Shown here: one piece after another, positions 7,888 through 16,452 of the stretch | Position numbering within the stretch: the stretch's first letter is position 1 | Layout of the letters: each line of letters opens with the position of its first letter | From: Alkalihalobacillus sp. TS-13 | GTDB taxonomy: Bacteria > Bacillota > Bacilli > Bacillales > Fictibacillaceae | DNA length: 64,000 nucleotides | Assembly (NCBI RefSeq): GCF_019720915.1 | Contig: NZ_JAHKSI010000001.1 | Coordinates: 2,356,001-2,420,000 of the forward strand | Direction: 5' to 3' | The notes under the pieces: generated by a model | Told to the model about the DNA's origin: nothing | Database searches by the model: none | What the model saw: only the letters and a program-made list of their open reading frames with translations | Program-made: the position numbers and the translations under genes

Positions 7888-9510
7888 TTACGTCAAAACA
7901 GGCTTGTCCGATTTTACATTTTGGACACTACCTGAAGCATTCAGGTATTTATGGGCAAATAGCATGAATTCGATCGCCATCCGTTTTTCAGAATTAGACA
8001 TGAAATCATCACCCAACAGTTTTTCTAGCTTTTCAAGGCGATAATATAACGTTTGTCGTACGATGAATAACTGTTCTGCGGTTTCCTTTTTAGAGCCGCT
8101 GCACGCCAGGTATGTCCTCAATGTCTGCAAGAGCTTGCCGTTATATTTCTCATCGTATTCGAAGACTGGATTCAAGTATTCGTTGATCATGTTCTGGAAC
8201 TCTTTCTGTGTTTTAACCAAACTGATTACCCTATACATATGTAGGTCTTCATAATAGTTGCAGAATCGTTCAGGCAATAAATTCCTTTGTAGCTTAATCG
8301 TTTCGACAGCCGTTTCATAGCTTTTTCCAATATCACTTAACGACTCAGTATATTGCCCCACAGCTATACTCTTAATCTGACAAGCATGTTTTTTCAGGAA
8401 ATCCGTATGGAACACCCGTTGCATTCCTTTGTCTAATCGTTGTTTCCAAGAACCAGCTCCACGTTTATTAAGCAGGATATACACCGTATACCCATGCTTT
8501 TCCGTAGCAATCAGGTGAAAGCCTTGTTGTTCAAAAATAGCCCTGATGAATAGATTCAGATAAGTGATGTCTGAGCTAGTCGTTGCTGATGGCAGTTTAC
8601 AAAGCGCCACTGTCCCGCCCAGAACATTCATCTTTCCTTCATAATAAATCAGGTTCTCTGAGGTTTCTTGTTCGTTGTGTTCTCCATCGAGCCAATTGTT
8701 GATCCATTCATTCTTTTCCGTCCGACGTCTCTCTTCAACATACATTTCGCGAAGAAAGAGTTGGGCGAGGACCGTCGCTGTCCGATCCAGAATAAGCAAA
8801 TCGAATTCATTGATCTCCCGTTCCTTTGAAACAATGAAAATTTCTCCGTATTCCTGTTCCATCACAGGTACGGGCAGGTGGCTGATAAAAGGAGAATCGC
8901 AGGACTGATCGAGGTATGCAAGAAGAAAGCCCTGGTCCTCCTCACTCAATTCAGGCACGTACACATCCTCATCGTTCGATGTTTTCATCAACACTTGCAA
9001 GCCTGTATATTCATTCATTAACTTGAGCATTTCCTGACTATTTTCTATCGTCAGTAATTTTTGGTTCAATTTTTGTGAATATTCCTCGAGGTCCTGAATC
9101 ATCTGATAGTGCTGATTGATCAGCTGGACATGGATATCTTGCGTGATGTTGACGAACTGGACTTCCTCTAAAAATAGGATGATTGGAAAACGATGGTGGT
9201 CGGCCAGCTTTATTACTTTTTCAGGAATCGTTTCAGTATAAGTCCCGATTTCGATACAAAGACCAGCCGCACCACAATCGATCAGTTGTTCAAGAAAATC
9301 TATCAGTAAAGCGTCATTGTCTTTCCAGACCACACCCGTCGATAGAATGAGTTCATTGCCGTTCAACAGTTTCCGTATATTCGGCACCTCCACGACATGA
9401 ACCCATTTCACCTGTCGGGTCAGCCCTTCACTTCCTGCAATCACTTCCGTTTTCTCAAAGTGCTTCCTGCTTAAAATATCTTTTACAGCTAAACTCGAAT
9501 GATGTTGCAA
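7888..9510 (-). CDS. PucR-family transcriptional regulator
   Basis: This 540-residue regulator has an N-terminal PucR (purine-catabolism type) sensory domain at about residues 8-130 (VKDILSRKHFEKTEVIAGSE and onward) and a middle GGDEF-like CdaR region. Its C-terminal helix-turn-helix (HTH_30) at about 460-520 reads KKETAEQLFIVRQTLYYRLE. PucR proteins typically sense a catabolite and activate catabolic operons. It starts at a TTG 9 nt after GGAG; no better start is visible. It is embedded in the pyrimidine cluster, between the permease group and mmsA on the same strand, so it is the likely local regulator. Whether it activates or represses cannot be seen. The sequence TTTTACATTTTGG, resembling half of the cluster's operator, occurs within its 3' end. 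Confidence 0.88.
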   Translation of the reverse strand: MQHHSSLAVKDILSRKHFEKTEVIAGSEGLTRQVKWVHVVEVPNIRKLLNGNELILSTGVVWKDNDALLIDFLEQLIDCGAAGLCIEIGTYTETIPEKVIKLADHHRFPIILFLEEVQFVNITQDIHVQLINQHYQMIQDLEEYSQKLNQKLLTIENSQEMLKLMNEYTGLQVLMKTSNDEDVYVPELSEEDQGFLLAYLDQSCDSPFISHLPVPVMEQEYGEIFIVSKEREINEFDLLILDRTATVLAQLFLREMYVEERRRTEKNEWINNWLDGEHNEQETSENLIYYEGKMNVLGGTVALCKLPSATTSSDITYLNLFIRAIFEQQGFHLIATEKHGYTVYILLNKRGAGSWKQRLDKGMQRVFHTDFLKKHACQIKSIAVGQYTESLSDIGKSYETAVETIKLQRNLLPERFCNYYEDLHMYRVISLVKTQKEFQNMINEYLNPVFEYDEKYNGKLLQTLRTYLACSGSKKETAEQLFIVRQTLYYRLEKLEKLLGDDFMSNSEKRMAIEFMLFAHKYLNASGSVQNVKSDKPVLT

Positions 9511-9575
9511 GTTTGGACACTCCGATCTGTGAACATCGTTGACATAGTGGGAATTTCGAAAAGATTCAAGAATTC

Positions 9576-9812
9576 TTACGAGCTGCTCATCGGCAAATAC
9601 TTTTCCAATGTCCGAAGCATACGTTGATAAGATTCTTGTTCATCAAAATCATCTGAACGCCAATTCCTGAATACCCAGTCTGCTAATTCCTGAGGTGTAT
9701 TAAAGAACTCCCCGCTGGAATCCGCCTTTCTTAACATATAACGTCCGTTGTCCTCATCAATCGTCACTTCACATGGAAACATGCTTTCTTTGCACTTCAG
9801 TGAAAATTCCAT
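9576..9812 (-). CDS. conserved-looking hypothetical protein (78 aa)
   Basis: I cannot name the family. AAAGGAG precedes the ATG by 8 nt. The 78-residue protein is soluble. It has a beta-rich first half with two Cys (KCKESMFPCEVTIDEDNGRY) and a helical, acidic second half (PQELADWVFRNWRSDDFDE). It lies 65 bp upstream of pucR on the same strand and is separated from the permease group by a large family A repeat. It may not belong functionally to pyrimidine degradation. Confidence 0.6.
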   Translation of the reverse strand: MEFSLKCKESMFPCEVTIDEDNGRYMLRKADSSGEFFNTPQELADWVFRNWRSDDFDEQESYQRMLRTLEKYLPMSSS

Positions 9813-9845
9813 TGAAGATCTCCTTTCTTTTTTGGCTTTGTAAGT

Positions 9846-10186
9846 GTTGATTTCTACGAAATTTACTCCCTTTCCGCGGGCTATTGAAAAGCGGAAGCGA
9901 CCCGGTTAGGCACGTAGGTCACTGGAAAACTGACGAGGAGGCTGTCGCCGCCGCAGGAAGTTTGAAGTGATCCAAGGACTGGTCGCTGAGCTGGACATCA
10001 CTTCTTTGCATTTACCTACTTCCGCAAGCCTCCTTACTTGTACAGGATGTACTGACTTCGACGTTCACCATAGGACGTGGTGGTATTCAGTCGAAGTTCA
10101 TTATTATAGTCGAAGATCATTTTAAAAAGTGCGGGGTCTCGCCTGGACCGCTTTTCCCGCAGGAGTGTCGTAAATTTCGCTTTAAG
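9846..10186 (+). repeat. repeat family A, copy 3 (full-length, 341 bp)
   Basis: This is the longest complete copy. Its left end is GTTGATTTCTACGAAATTTA, CTCCCTTTCCGCGGG, GAAAAGCGGAAGCGACCC. An inner module around 9950-10030 contains GCCGCCGCAGGAAGTTTGA and CTGGTCGCTGAGCTGGACA. A second inner module is at 10055-10125 (GGACGTGGTGGTATTCAGTC). The right end is CGGGGTCTCGCCTGGACCG, CCCGCAGGAGTGTCGTAAAT, TTCGCTTTAAG. Ends are imperfect inverted repeats containing CGAAATT. It fills most of the 422-bp gap 9813-10234, where no gene is seen. Confidence 0.85.
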
Positions 10187-10234
10187 AAAGTTTCTATATC
10201 ACATGAAAATAGAACAAAGCCTCTTTTTAAAGGA

Positions 10235-10447
10235 TCAAACGTTTTGGCGTTGTTGAAAAATCAGACTAGAAAAGTATTTTCGAGCATCAGCTGTTTTGAT
10301 ATGAAGTGTCTCGGCTTCTTCTCCTAGCTTTTCAAACGTCAGGAAAGCTCCACTTAAGTTTTCCTGAACACCTTTTAATGCATAACCTTTCTCAATCATA
10401 TGATCGATTTTCTCCCGTTCTAGAAGATATTCCTGGTAATCTGACAT
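10235..10447 (-). CDS. small protein (70 aa), unknown
   Basis: I do not recognise it. GAGGAGG precedes the ATG by 6 nt. The 70-residue protein is soluble and predicted helical, with a charged N-terminus (MSDYQEYLLEREKIDHMIEK) and an amphipathic remainder. The start codon lies 52 bp after the stop of the NCS1 permease gene on the same strand. It is therefore probably the last gene of the upstream pyrimidine transcript before the family A repeat. Confidence 0.6.
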   Translation of the reverse strand: MSDYQEYLLEREKIDHMIEKGYALKGVQENLSGAFLTFEKLGEEAETLHIKTADARKYFSSLIFQQRQNV

Positions 10448-10499
10448 TTAGAACCTCCTCTATTCCAATGTTTTGTATTTAAAACCTGTTTGTATCAAG

Positions 10500-11960
10500 T
10501 TACTTTGCGTCCCTCAACTCCACTTCAGCATTTTCATCATCAAGGTTCCAATCACGGCCGACTGTAATGCCGAGAAACTTCTCATCACTCGGATCTTCAA
10601 TTTCAGCTTGCTTGTATTTTTGGAAATACCAGTACTTGCAAAGCAAATAGTAACAAGCTGCTCCTAAGACGAATCCGATCAAGAAAGAATAATTCGGGAA
10701 GAAGTAAGATACTACAGCTCCGATGATCCATGCAATAAAGCCTGCAACGTTCACTCCGCCAGCGTATTTGAACTGACCTTCTGCTTTATATAGATCATAG
10801 ACGTTCACACGGCGTTTCCTCAGCAAATAATAATCAGCGAATAATATACCGACGATAGCAGAAAGGATGCCCCCTACGATAAGCAATACTGGAATGATGA
10901 TTCCGAACAGGCTCCACGGTTGAACAACTGTTCCTACGACACCTGCAGCAAATACACCAGCCCAAAACGGGAATTTGGGTCCTCCGACATTCGAGAAGAT
11001 CGTTGCAGCAGGGACGATATTCGCTGAAATATTCGTTGACCATTGGGCGAGGACAATCATCAGCAATAGGATTGCCAGAACGAGTCCGGTCGCTGTTTCT
11101 TGAAGAGCAAGAACAGGGTCATAGTTTTGAACAGCGATATAAGCGACCGCACCGATGATGATCATGAAGGTTTGAGTCAACGGCAGAGCGATCAAACTGC
11201 CGACAATGGCACCTTTGTTCCGTTTGAACCAATTACGCTCAAACTTTGGAGCTTTAATGAAGCGTGAAATGGATGGAATATCAGCGGAGAGTGTAGCCCA
11301 GAAGCCCATGTTACTGAAGATGACGACTAAAAATGCAGTAAACGCTGCCCCACCTGTCACAGGGTTTTCAGTCCAAGTCCAAACGTTTCTGCCTTCGGCT
11401 GCGGCAGTACCCGATAATTCAAGGTAGATCCAGATTGAAATGAGGATGATCGTCGGTGCTGCCATATCGGCGAACCGCTCGACCGCTTTTATTCCTAAAG
11501 CTGTATTCAACAACTGCAAGAATGCGAAGATAAAGAAACATGCAAGCCAGTTATCAAATCCCCATAACATATTCAAAATTCCGTTCATGGCAGTTGCACC
11601 GAAATAGGTATTGATACCGAACCACATGGATGCAGCTACTCCACGGACGATGGAAGGGATATGTGTACCGATTGTTCCAAACGGAGCACGCATATAGACC
11701 GGAAACGACACACCATGTTCAATCCCGATATCTGCAATCAATGAAATGAATAGTCCGATTGCAATCGATCCAATGATCGTTGCCAATACGACTAGAGGTA
11801 AAGGCAGCGACATAACCCCTGCTCCACCAATTGCAAATGTTGCGAGTACAACAACCATCCCAACCCACATGAAGGAAAAACCTAGTGTTGTAATCTTTCT
11901 CCCGTCCTGACTGATTGGCAGCAGGTCAGGAGATTGCAAATAACTTTCCTGTTTTTTCAT
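10500..11960 (-). CDS. NCS1-family nucleobase:cation symporter (uracil/allantoin type)
   Basis: NCS1 permeases import nucleobases or related compounds with a cation. This one has 486 residues and about twelve membrane segments. The NCS1 core TTLGFSFMWVGMVVVLATF is near residue 28, and WFGINTYFGATAMNGIL lies in the TM3 region. I chose the ATG at 11960, 8 nt after GAGGAG. The frame is open from a GTG at 11969, which overlaps the ribosome site. It is located directly downstream of hydA, so import of uracil or dihydropyrimidines is the likely job, though the family also carries allantoin, cytosine and hydantoins. The cytoplasmic C-terminus ends LDDENAEVELRDAK. Confidence 0.88.
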   Translation of the reverse strand: MKKQESYLQSPDLLPISQDGRKITTLGFSFMWVGMVVVLATFAIGGAGVMSLPLPLVVLATIIGSIAIGLFISLIADIGIEHGVSFPVYMRAPFGTIGTHIPSIVRGVAASMWFGINTYFGATAMNGILNMLWGFDNWLACFFIFAFLQLLNTALGIKAVERFADMAAPTIILISIWIYLELSGTAAAEGRNVWTWTENPVTGGAAFTAFLVVIFSNMGFWATLSADIPSISRFIKAPKFERNWFKRNKGAIVGSLIALPLTQTFMIIIGAVAYIAVQNYDPVLALQETATGLVLAILLLMIVLAQWSTNISANIVPAATIFSNVGGPKFPFWAGVFAAGVVGTVVQPWSLFGIIIPVLLIVGGILSAIVGILFADYYLLRKRRVNVYDLYKAEGQFKYAGGVNVAGFIAWIIGAVVSYFFPNYSFLIGFVLGAACYYLLCKYWYFQKYKQAEIEDPSDEKFLGITVGRDWNLDDENAEVELRDAK

Positions 11961-12112
11961 TACAATCACTCCTCATACCCTTTGTATAGTGCAATTGGTG
12001 TGTATCATGGTGGTTTAATAATATGCTGTCTCGTATCCTCCTTAGCACTTTATGTTGGAAACCGCCATCGTCCCCAAGTTGCATAGAACCGGGAACAATG
12101 GCACCCGGAACA

Positions 12113-13528
12113 CTAGATTGTCAATTTTTCATCAACTGACTTCAACAATTGATTATAACGAGCACGTTTCAGATAATTTCCGGTTCCAGGCTTACCGACA
12201 AACTGCTTATCACGTATGACGAACTCCCCACGCGAAAGGACGGATACTGCTTCTCCAGTGACTTTCATTCCTTCAAATGCATTGTAATCGACCGCCATAT
12301 GATGCGCTTTTGCGGAAATCGTACGTTCGACTGTCGGATCGAAAATCACGATATCTGCGTCCGCGCCGACTGTGATCGTTCCTTTCTTAGGGAACAATCC
12401 AAACAGTTTCGCAATCCGTGTCGACATGATATCGACGAATTGATTCAACGTGATCCTGCCTTTCTTGACTCCTTCTGAAAATAGAATGCTGACACGGTCT
12501 TCAATCATCGGTCCACCATTCGGAATCTTGGAGAAATCCCCTTTCCCCAAATCTTTTTGCCCTTTGAAATCAAAGGAACATTGGTCTGATCCTAATGTTT
12601 GCAGTTGACCGTTTTTCAGCGCATTCCAAAGGACATCCTGGTTCCACTTTTCACGTAACGGCGGTGACCAAACGAACTTAGCTCCTTCAAAGTCAGGTTT
12701 TTCAAGGTATGTTTGATCAAGCGTCAAGTATTGTGGGCATGTTTCCCCCCACACATCGAATCCCTTATTCCTTGCTTCTGCAATCTTCTCAACAGCATCT
12801 GCACAAGAAACATGGACGACATACAACTGCGACTTCGCCAGACCAGTTAATTGAGCAGCCCTGCCAGTTGCTTCTCCTTCCACTTCTGGCGGGCGAGTCA
12901 ACGCATGGTAGATAGGATCGGTCTGCCCTTTATCCAAAGCTTCCTTCACAAGATAATCGATGACATCTCCGTTTTCCGCATGGACCATGACAAGACCGCC
13001 TTGTTCTTTTGCCATGACAAGCGTTTTGAACAGTGTTTCATCATCGGCTTGGAACACATTTTTATAAGCCATGAACACTTTGAAAGAAGTGATTCCTTCT
13101 TGATCCATGATTTGAGGCAATTGATTGAGCACATCTTCGTTCAATTCCGAAATCATCAAGTGGAAGCTGTAATCGATTACGGCTTTATCCTTCGATTTTG
13201 CATGCCATACATCGATCGCATTCTGGAGAGGTTCCCCTTTATTCGTTAAGCAAAAGTCGATAACAGTCGTGGTACCGCCGAAAGCTGCCGCAATCGTCCC
13301 TGTTTCAAAGTCATCCTTGGATACTGTTCCTCCGAACGGCATCTCCAAGTGTGTATGAGGATCGATTCCACCTGGGAATACATAACATCCTTTCGCCTCG
13401 ATTTTTTCTGCACCTTGGTAATCGAGGTTTTCACCTATTGCGATAATCCGCTCGTTTTCTATTAAAATATCCGCACTGTACGTATCCGAAGCTGTGACAA
13501 TCGTTCCGTTCTGAATGATTTTCTTCAC
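12113..13528 (-). CDS. hydA: dihydropyrimidinase
   Basis: Zinc amidohydrolase that opens the ring of dihydrouracil or dihydrothymine to N-carbamoyl-beta-alanine or its methyl analogue. The metal-site residues are visible (numbered from a TTG at 13534): H60 and H62 (DPHTHLEMP), carboxylated K152 (SFKVFMAYK), H185 (MVHAEN), H241 (VVHVSC) and D317 (GSDQCSF). The start is probably the GTG at 13528 (MKKIIQNGTIVTA), 10 nt after GGAGG; the TTG two codons earlier sits too close. The length of 471 residues is typical. It is third in the chain after preT-preA, before the permease. Hydantoinase activity is common in this family and cannot be excluded. Confidence 0.93.
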   Translation of the reverse strand: MKKIIQNGTIVTASDTYSADILIENERIIAIGENLDYQGAEKIEAKGCYVFPGGIDPHTHLEMPFGGTVSKDDFETGTIAAAFGGTTTVIDFCLTNKGEPLQNAIDVWHAKSKDKAVIDYSFHLMISELNEDVLNQLPQIMDQEGITSFKVFMAYKNVFQADDETLFKTLVMAKEQGGLVMVHAENGDVIDYLVKEALDKGQTDPIYHALTRPPEVEGEATGRAAQLTGLAKSQLYVVHVSCADAVEKIAEARNKGFDVWGETCPQYLTLDQTYLEKPDFEGAKFVWSPPLREKWNQDVLWNALKNGQLQTLGSDQCSFDFKGQKDLGKGDFSKIPNGGPMIEDRVSILFSEGVKKGRITLNQFVDIMSTRIAKLFGLFPKKGTITVGADADIVIFDPTVERTISAKAHHMAVDYNAFEGMKVTGEAVSVLSRGEFVIRDKQFVGKPGTGNYLKRARYNQLLKSVDEKLTI

Positions 13529-13577
13529 GATCAAATCTCCTCCCAGACTTTATTATTATGCTTTGTTATCCTTTATT

Positions 13578-13637
13578 GTTGATTTTCGCGAAATTCACTC
13601 CCTTTCCGCGGGCAAACGAAAAGCGGAAGCGACCCGA
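13578..13637 (+). repeat. repeat family A, copy 4 (left-end fragment)
   Basis: GTTGATTTTCGCGAAATTCA, CTCCCTTTCCGCGGG and GAAAAGCGGAAGCGACCCG match the left end of the 9846-10186 copy. The sequence stops just short of the preA stop codon. Only about 60 bp remain, inserted between hydA and preA. Confidence 0.8.
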
Positions 13638-13658
13638 CAGTATTATTTAACCAAGCTA

Positions 13659-14945
13659 TTATTTAATAGGATCCGCACTCTGGCTCCGAAGTGCCCCTAA
13701 AGTTGCCTGTCGGTCATTCCATGTCATCGGCGGGTGTTCACTAGGAACCTCAACCATATCGATTGCTCCATCGACAGGACAGACGATCGAACAAAGATTA
13801 CAACCGACACAATCCTCTTCACGTACTTCCAAATAGGAATTGCCATGTCCGTCTTTCAGCATATCGATACATTGATGCGATGTATCCTCACAAGCAATAT
13901 GGCACTTGTTACAGTTGATACAAACATCATTGTTGATACGGGCCACTATTTTATAATTGAGGTCCAGGTTCCCCCAATCTGAATACTTCGGAACCGACTT
14001 CCCGACAACCTCCTGTACAGAAGCAATCCCTTTTTCATCAAGGTAGTTGTTCAAGCCATCGATCATATCCTCTACGATACGGAACCCATGATGCATGGCA
14101 GCTGTACAAACCTGTACGTTAGAAGCCCCCATCAGCATGAACTCGACCGCATTCTGCCAATTCGAAACACCGCCCATGCCTGAAATCGGTACATTGATTC
14201 TCGGGCTGCGCGCACATTCGCCGACCATATTCAAAGCGATCGGTTTTACCGCTGGGCCACAATAACCGCCATGTGCTCCTTTTCCGCCAACATGAGGGAT
14301 CGTATTCCATGAATCCAAATCCACACCTGCTAAACTATTGATTGTGTTGATCATGCTGATCGCATCGGCACCCCCACGTGCAGCCGCTTCAGCCGTCGCA
14401 GTGATATCGGTGATGTTCGGCGTCAGTTTGACAATGACCGGTGTCCGTGCGGCTTCCTTTGCCCAGTAGGTCTGTTTCTCAACAAGTTCAGGAACCTGCC
14501 CTGAAGCGGACCCCATCCCTCTCTCTGCCATACCGTGAGGACATCCGAAATTCAACTCAAGACCGTCTACTCCGACTTCTTCTACCTTTTTCACGATTTC
14601 ATGCCACTTCTCTTGTTGTGGTTCGACCATCAAGGAAGCGACAACGGTATGGTTCGGAAAGCGTTTTTTCGTTTCATAGATTTCCTGAAGGTTCACTTCC
14701 AACGGACGGTCTGTGATCAACTCGATATTGTTGAATCCGGCTACACGTTGTCCGTTGAAGCTGACTGCAGCAAAACGAGAAGAAACGTTCAAGATCGGGT
14801 CTCCAAGAGTCTTCCAAACAGCTCCACCCCATCCCGCTTCAAACGCTCTCTGTACCTGGTAACCTGAGTTTGTCGGAGGCGCTGATGCGAGCCAAAATGG
14901 GTTCGGTGATTCAATTCCAGCCAGGTTCGTCCTTAAATCTGCCAT
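13659..14945 (-). CDS. preA: dihydropyrimidine dehydrogenase catalytic subunit (PreA/PydA type)
   Basis: FMN and iron-sulfur subunit of the bacterial NAD-dependent dihydropyrimidine dehydrogenase, which reduces uracil or thymine to the dihydro form. Residues 1-310 form the DHOD-like FMN barrel (SAPPTNSGYQVQ, LELNFGCPHGM, IVKLTPNITDI). The C-terminal ferredoxin domain carries two 4Fe-4S motifs, CINCNKCHIAC and CVGCNLCSIVCPV. In the active-site loop GMGSASGQ (residues 143-150) Ser148 stands where the mammalian enzyme has its catalytic Cys671. The ATG has GGGGAG 7 nt upstream. It lies 39 bp after preT. The length, 428 residues, fits PreA. It would work as a complex with PreT. Confidence 0.93.
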   Translation of the reverse strand: MADLRTNLAGIESPNPFWLASAPPTNSGYQVQRAFEAGWGGAVWKTLGDPILNVSSRFAAVSFNGQRVAGFNNIELITDRPLEVNLQEIYETKKRFPNHTVVASLMVEPQQEKWHEIVKKVEEVGVDGLELNFGCPHGMAERGMGSASGQVPELVEKQTYWAKEAARTPVIVKLTPNITDITATAEAAARGGADAISMINTINSLAGVDLDSWNTIPHVGGKGAHGGYCGPAVKPIALNMVGECARSPRINVPISGMGGVSNWQNAVEFMLMGASNVQVCTAAMHHGFRIVEDMIDGLNNYLDEKGIASVQEVVGKSVPKYSDWGNLDLNYKIVARINNDVCINCNKCHIACEDTSHQCIDMLKDGHGNSYLEVREEDCVGCNLCSIVCPVDGAIDMVEVPSEHPPMTWNDRQATLGALRSQSADPIK

Positions 14946-14984
14946 TCAATTACTCCCCTTCCTTCTATGTTCTCCGTCAAATTT

Positions 14985-16352
14985 CTATGCTGTCACTGTT
15001 TCTTCTTTATATAACTTATGGATTGCGTAAGCTGCTTTTTTTCCTTGTTGGGCAGCAGTGACGACCATCGCTTCTCCTTTTCCTTTTCCAAAAACGATAT
15101 CACCGCAGGCAAACACCTTCGGATTCGAAGTACGATAAGACTCTGAAACTTGTACAACACCATCGATATGTTCAAGATTGAACTGATCGATCAAACTTTG
15201 GTGTCTCGTTTGACCAATCGCTTTGATAACAGCATCGACAGGTAAAGTGAAATTGGATCCTTCGACGGGAACCGGACGCCTTCTGCCGTCCGCTCCAGGT
15301 TCACCGAGCTCCATTTTGATGCATTCGATCGCAGTGACACGCCCCTTTTCATCTCCATGGATTTTGACAGGCTGCGTCAACCAGCGGAATTCTACACCAT
15401 CCTGTTTAGCAAATTCGTATTCGAAATCATAGGCACTCATCTCATCTTTCGTTCGTCGATAAAGGATTTTTACATTACCGGCACCTAGACGGACTGAACA
15501 AGTCGCACCATCGATTGCAGTGTTCCCTGCACCAATGACGACTACGTTCTTTCCGATAAAATCATTGGATAACCGTTTGGTTTTGGTGTCTTTGACGAAC
15601 TCAATTGCGTCATGCACACCTTCCAAATCCTCCCCCTCAATTCCGAGATCCGGAACATGGCCCATGCCAGCTGCTAAAACAACATGATCAAAAGAATCCA
15701 ACATTTCATCCGCAGAAATATCCCTGCCTACAACTGTATTGGTACGGATCTTTACATCAAGACCTTTTACTTGATCGACTTCCCAATACGAGATTTCTTG
15801 CGGCAAACGGAAGGATACGATTCCGTAAGTATTCAAGCCTCCCGCTGTCGGTGATGCTTCAAAAATCGTCACATCGTAACCCAGCAATGCCAGCTCACGT
15901 GCAGTTGATAGACCAGCAGGACCCCCTCCGACAATGGCAACCGATTTTCCATTGCTTTGACCTTTTCGGAACAACACCTGATCGTTCTTGATTGCCCAAT
16001 CCGTGGCATATCGTTGCAAGTCACCAATCATAATCGGCTTAGTGGAATGATTGAGGACACAAGCCCCTTCACATAATTCTTCTGTCGGACAAACACGCGC
16101 GCAGCTTGCACCGACTGGGTTCGCTGTCATGATCGTCTTCGCAGAACCTGTTACATTTCCAGATGCGATTTTTTTAATAAACGTTGGAATGTCAATGCCG
16201 GTGGGACATGCCTGTATACAGGGTGCGTCATAGCAATAAAGACACCGGTTTGCTTCTTCAACCGCTTCACGTTCGGATAGTGCTGGATGGACTTCTTGAA
16301 AGTTTTTCGGAAGTTCTGTCAGTGAAATATGCAGCTTTTCAGATTTCCCCAC
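14985..16352 (-). CDS. preT: dihydropyrimidine dehydrogenase electron-input subunit (PreT type)
   Basis: FAD and iron-sulfur flavoprotein that takes electrons from NAD(P)H and passes them to PreA. It resembles the small subunit of glutamate synthase. The N-terminal domain has the Fe-S cysteine cluster CLYCYDAPCIQACPTGIDIP (about residues 37-56) and a further CARVCPTEELCEGACV. Two Rossmann motifs follow: VAIVGGGPAGLSTARELALL (FAD) and VVIGAGNTAIDGA (NAD). The late FACGD(I)VFGKGE-like flavin motif is present (FACGDIVFGKGKGEAMVV). It starts with GTG 8 nt after AAAGGGGG. It has 455 residues and is second in the operon after pydC. The pairing with preA makes the assignment strong over a glutamate-synthase role. 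Confidence 0.92.
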   Translation of the reverse strand: MGKSEKLHISLTELPKNFQEVHPALSEREAVEEANRCLYCYDAPCIQACPTGIDIPTFIKKIASGNVTGSAKTIMTANPVGASCARVCPTEELCEGACVLNHSTKPIMIGDLQRYATDWAIKNDQVLFRKGQSNGKSVAIVGGGPAGLSTARELALLGYDVTIFEASPTAGGLNTYGIVSFRLPQEISYWEVDQVKGLDVKIRTNTVVGRDISADEMLDSFDHVVLAAGMGHVPDLGIEGEDLEGVHDAIEFVKDTKTKRLSNDFIGKNVVVIGAGNTAIDGATCSVRLGAGNVKILYRRTKDEMSAYDFEYEFAKQDGVEFRWLTQPVKIHGDEKGRVTAIECIKMELGEPGADGRRRPVPVEGSNFTLPVDAVIKAIGQTRHQSLIDQFNLEHIDGVVQVSESYRTSNPKVFACGDIVFGKGKGEAMVVTAAQQGKKAAYAIHKLYKEETVTA

Positions 16353-16403
16353 GTCAAAGCCCCCTTTTGGAGTTGTTAGATTGTTTAACTAAATACATGA
16401 ATA

Positions 16404-16443
16404 AAGGTGACTCAAAACCTGGTGTAAAGTCATAAGTCACCTT
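16404..16443 (-). other. intercistronic hairpin between pydC and preT
   Basis: AAGGTGACT (16404-16412) pairs perfectly with AGTCACCTT (16435-16443) across a 22-nt loop. On the minus strand it lies 9 nt past the pydC stop, with no T-run after it. It is more likely an mRNA processing or stability element, or a partial attenuator, than a full terminator. Confidence 0.4.
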
Positions 16444-16452
16444 ATTTGCCGC

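Noticed and set aside
12090-12109. Hairpin CCGGG...CCCGG just after hydA
   Set aside because: Short stem with no T-run. It is not convincing as a terminator because the permease gene follows in the same operon.
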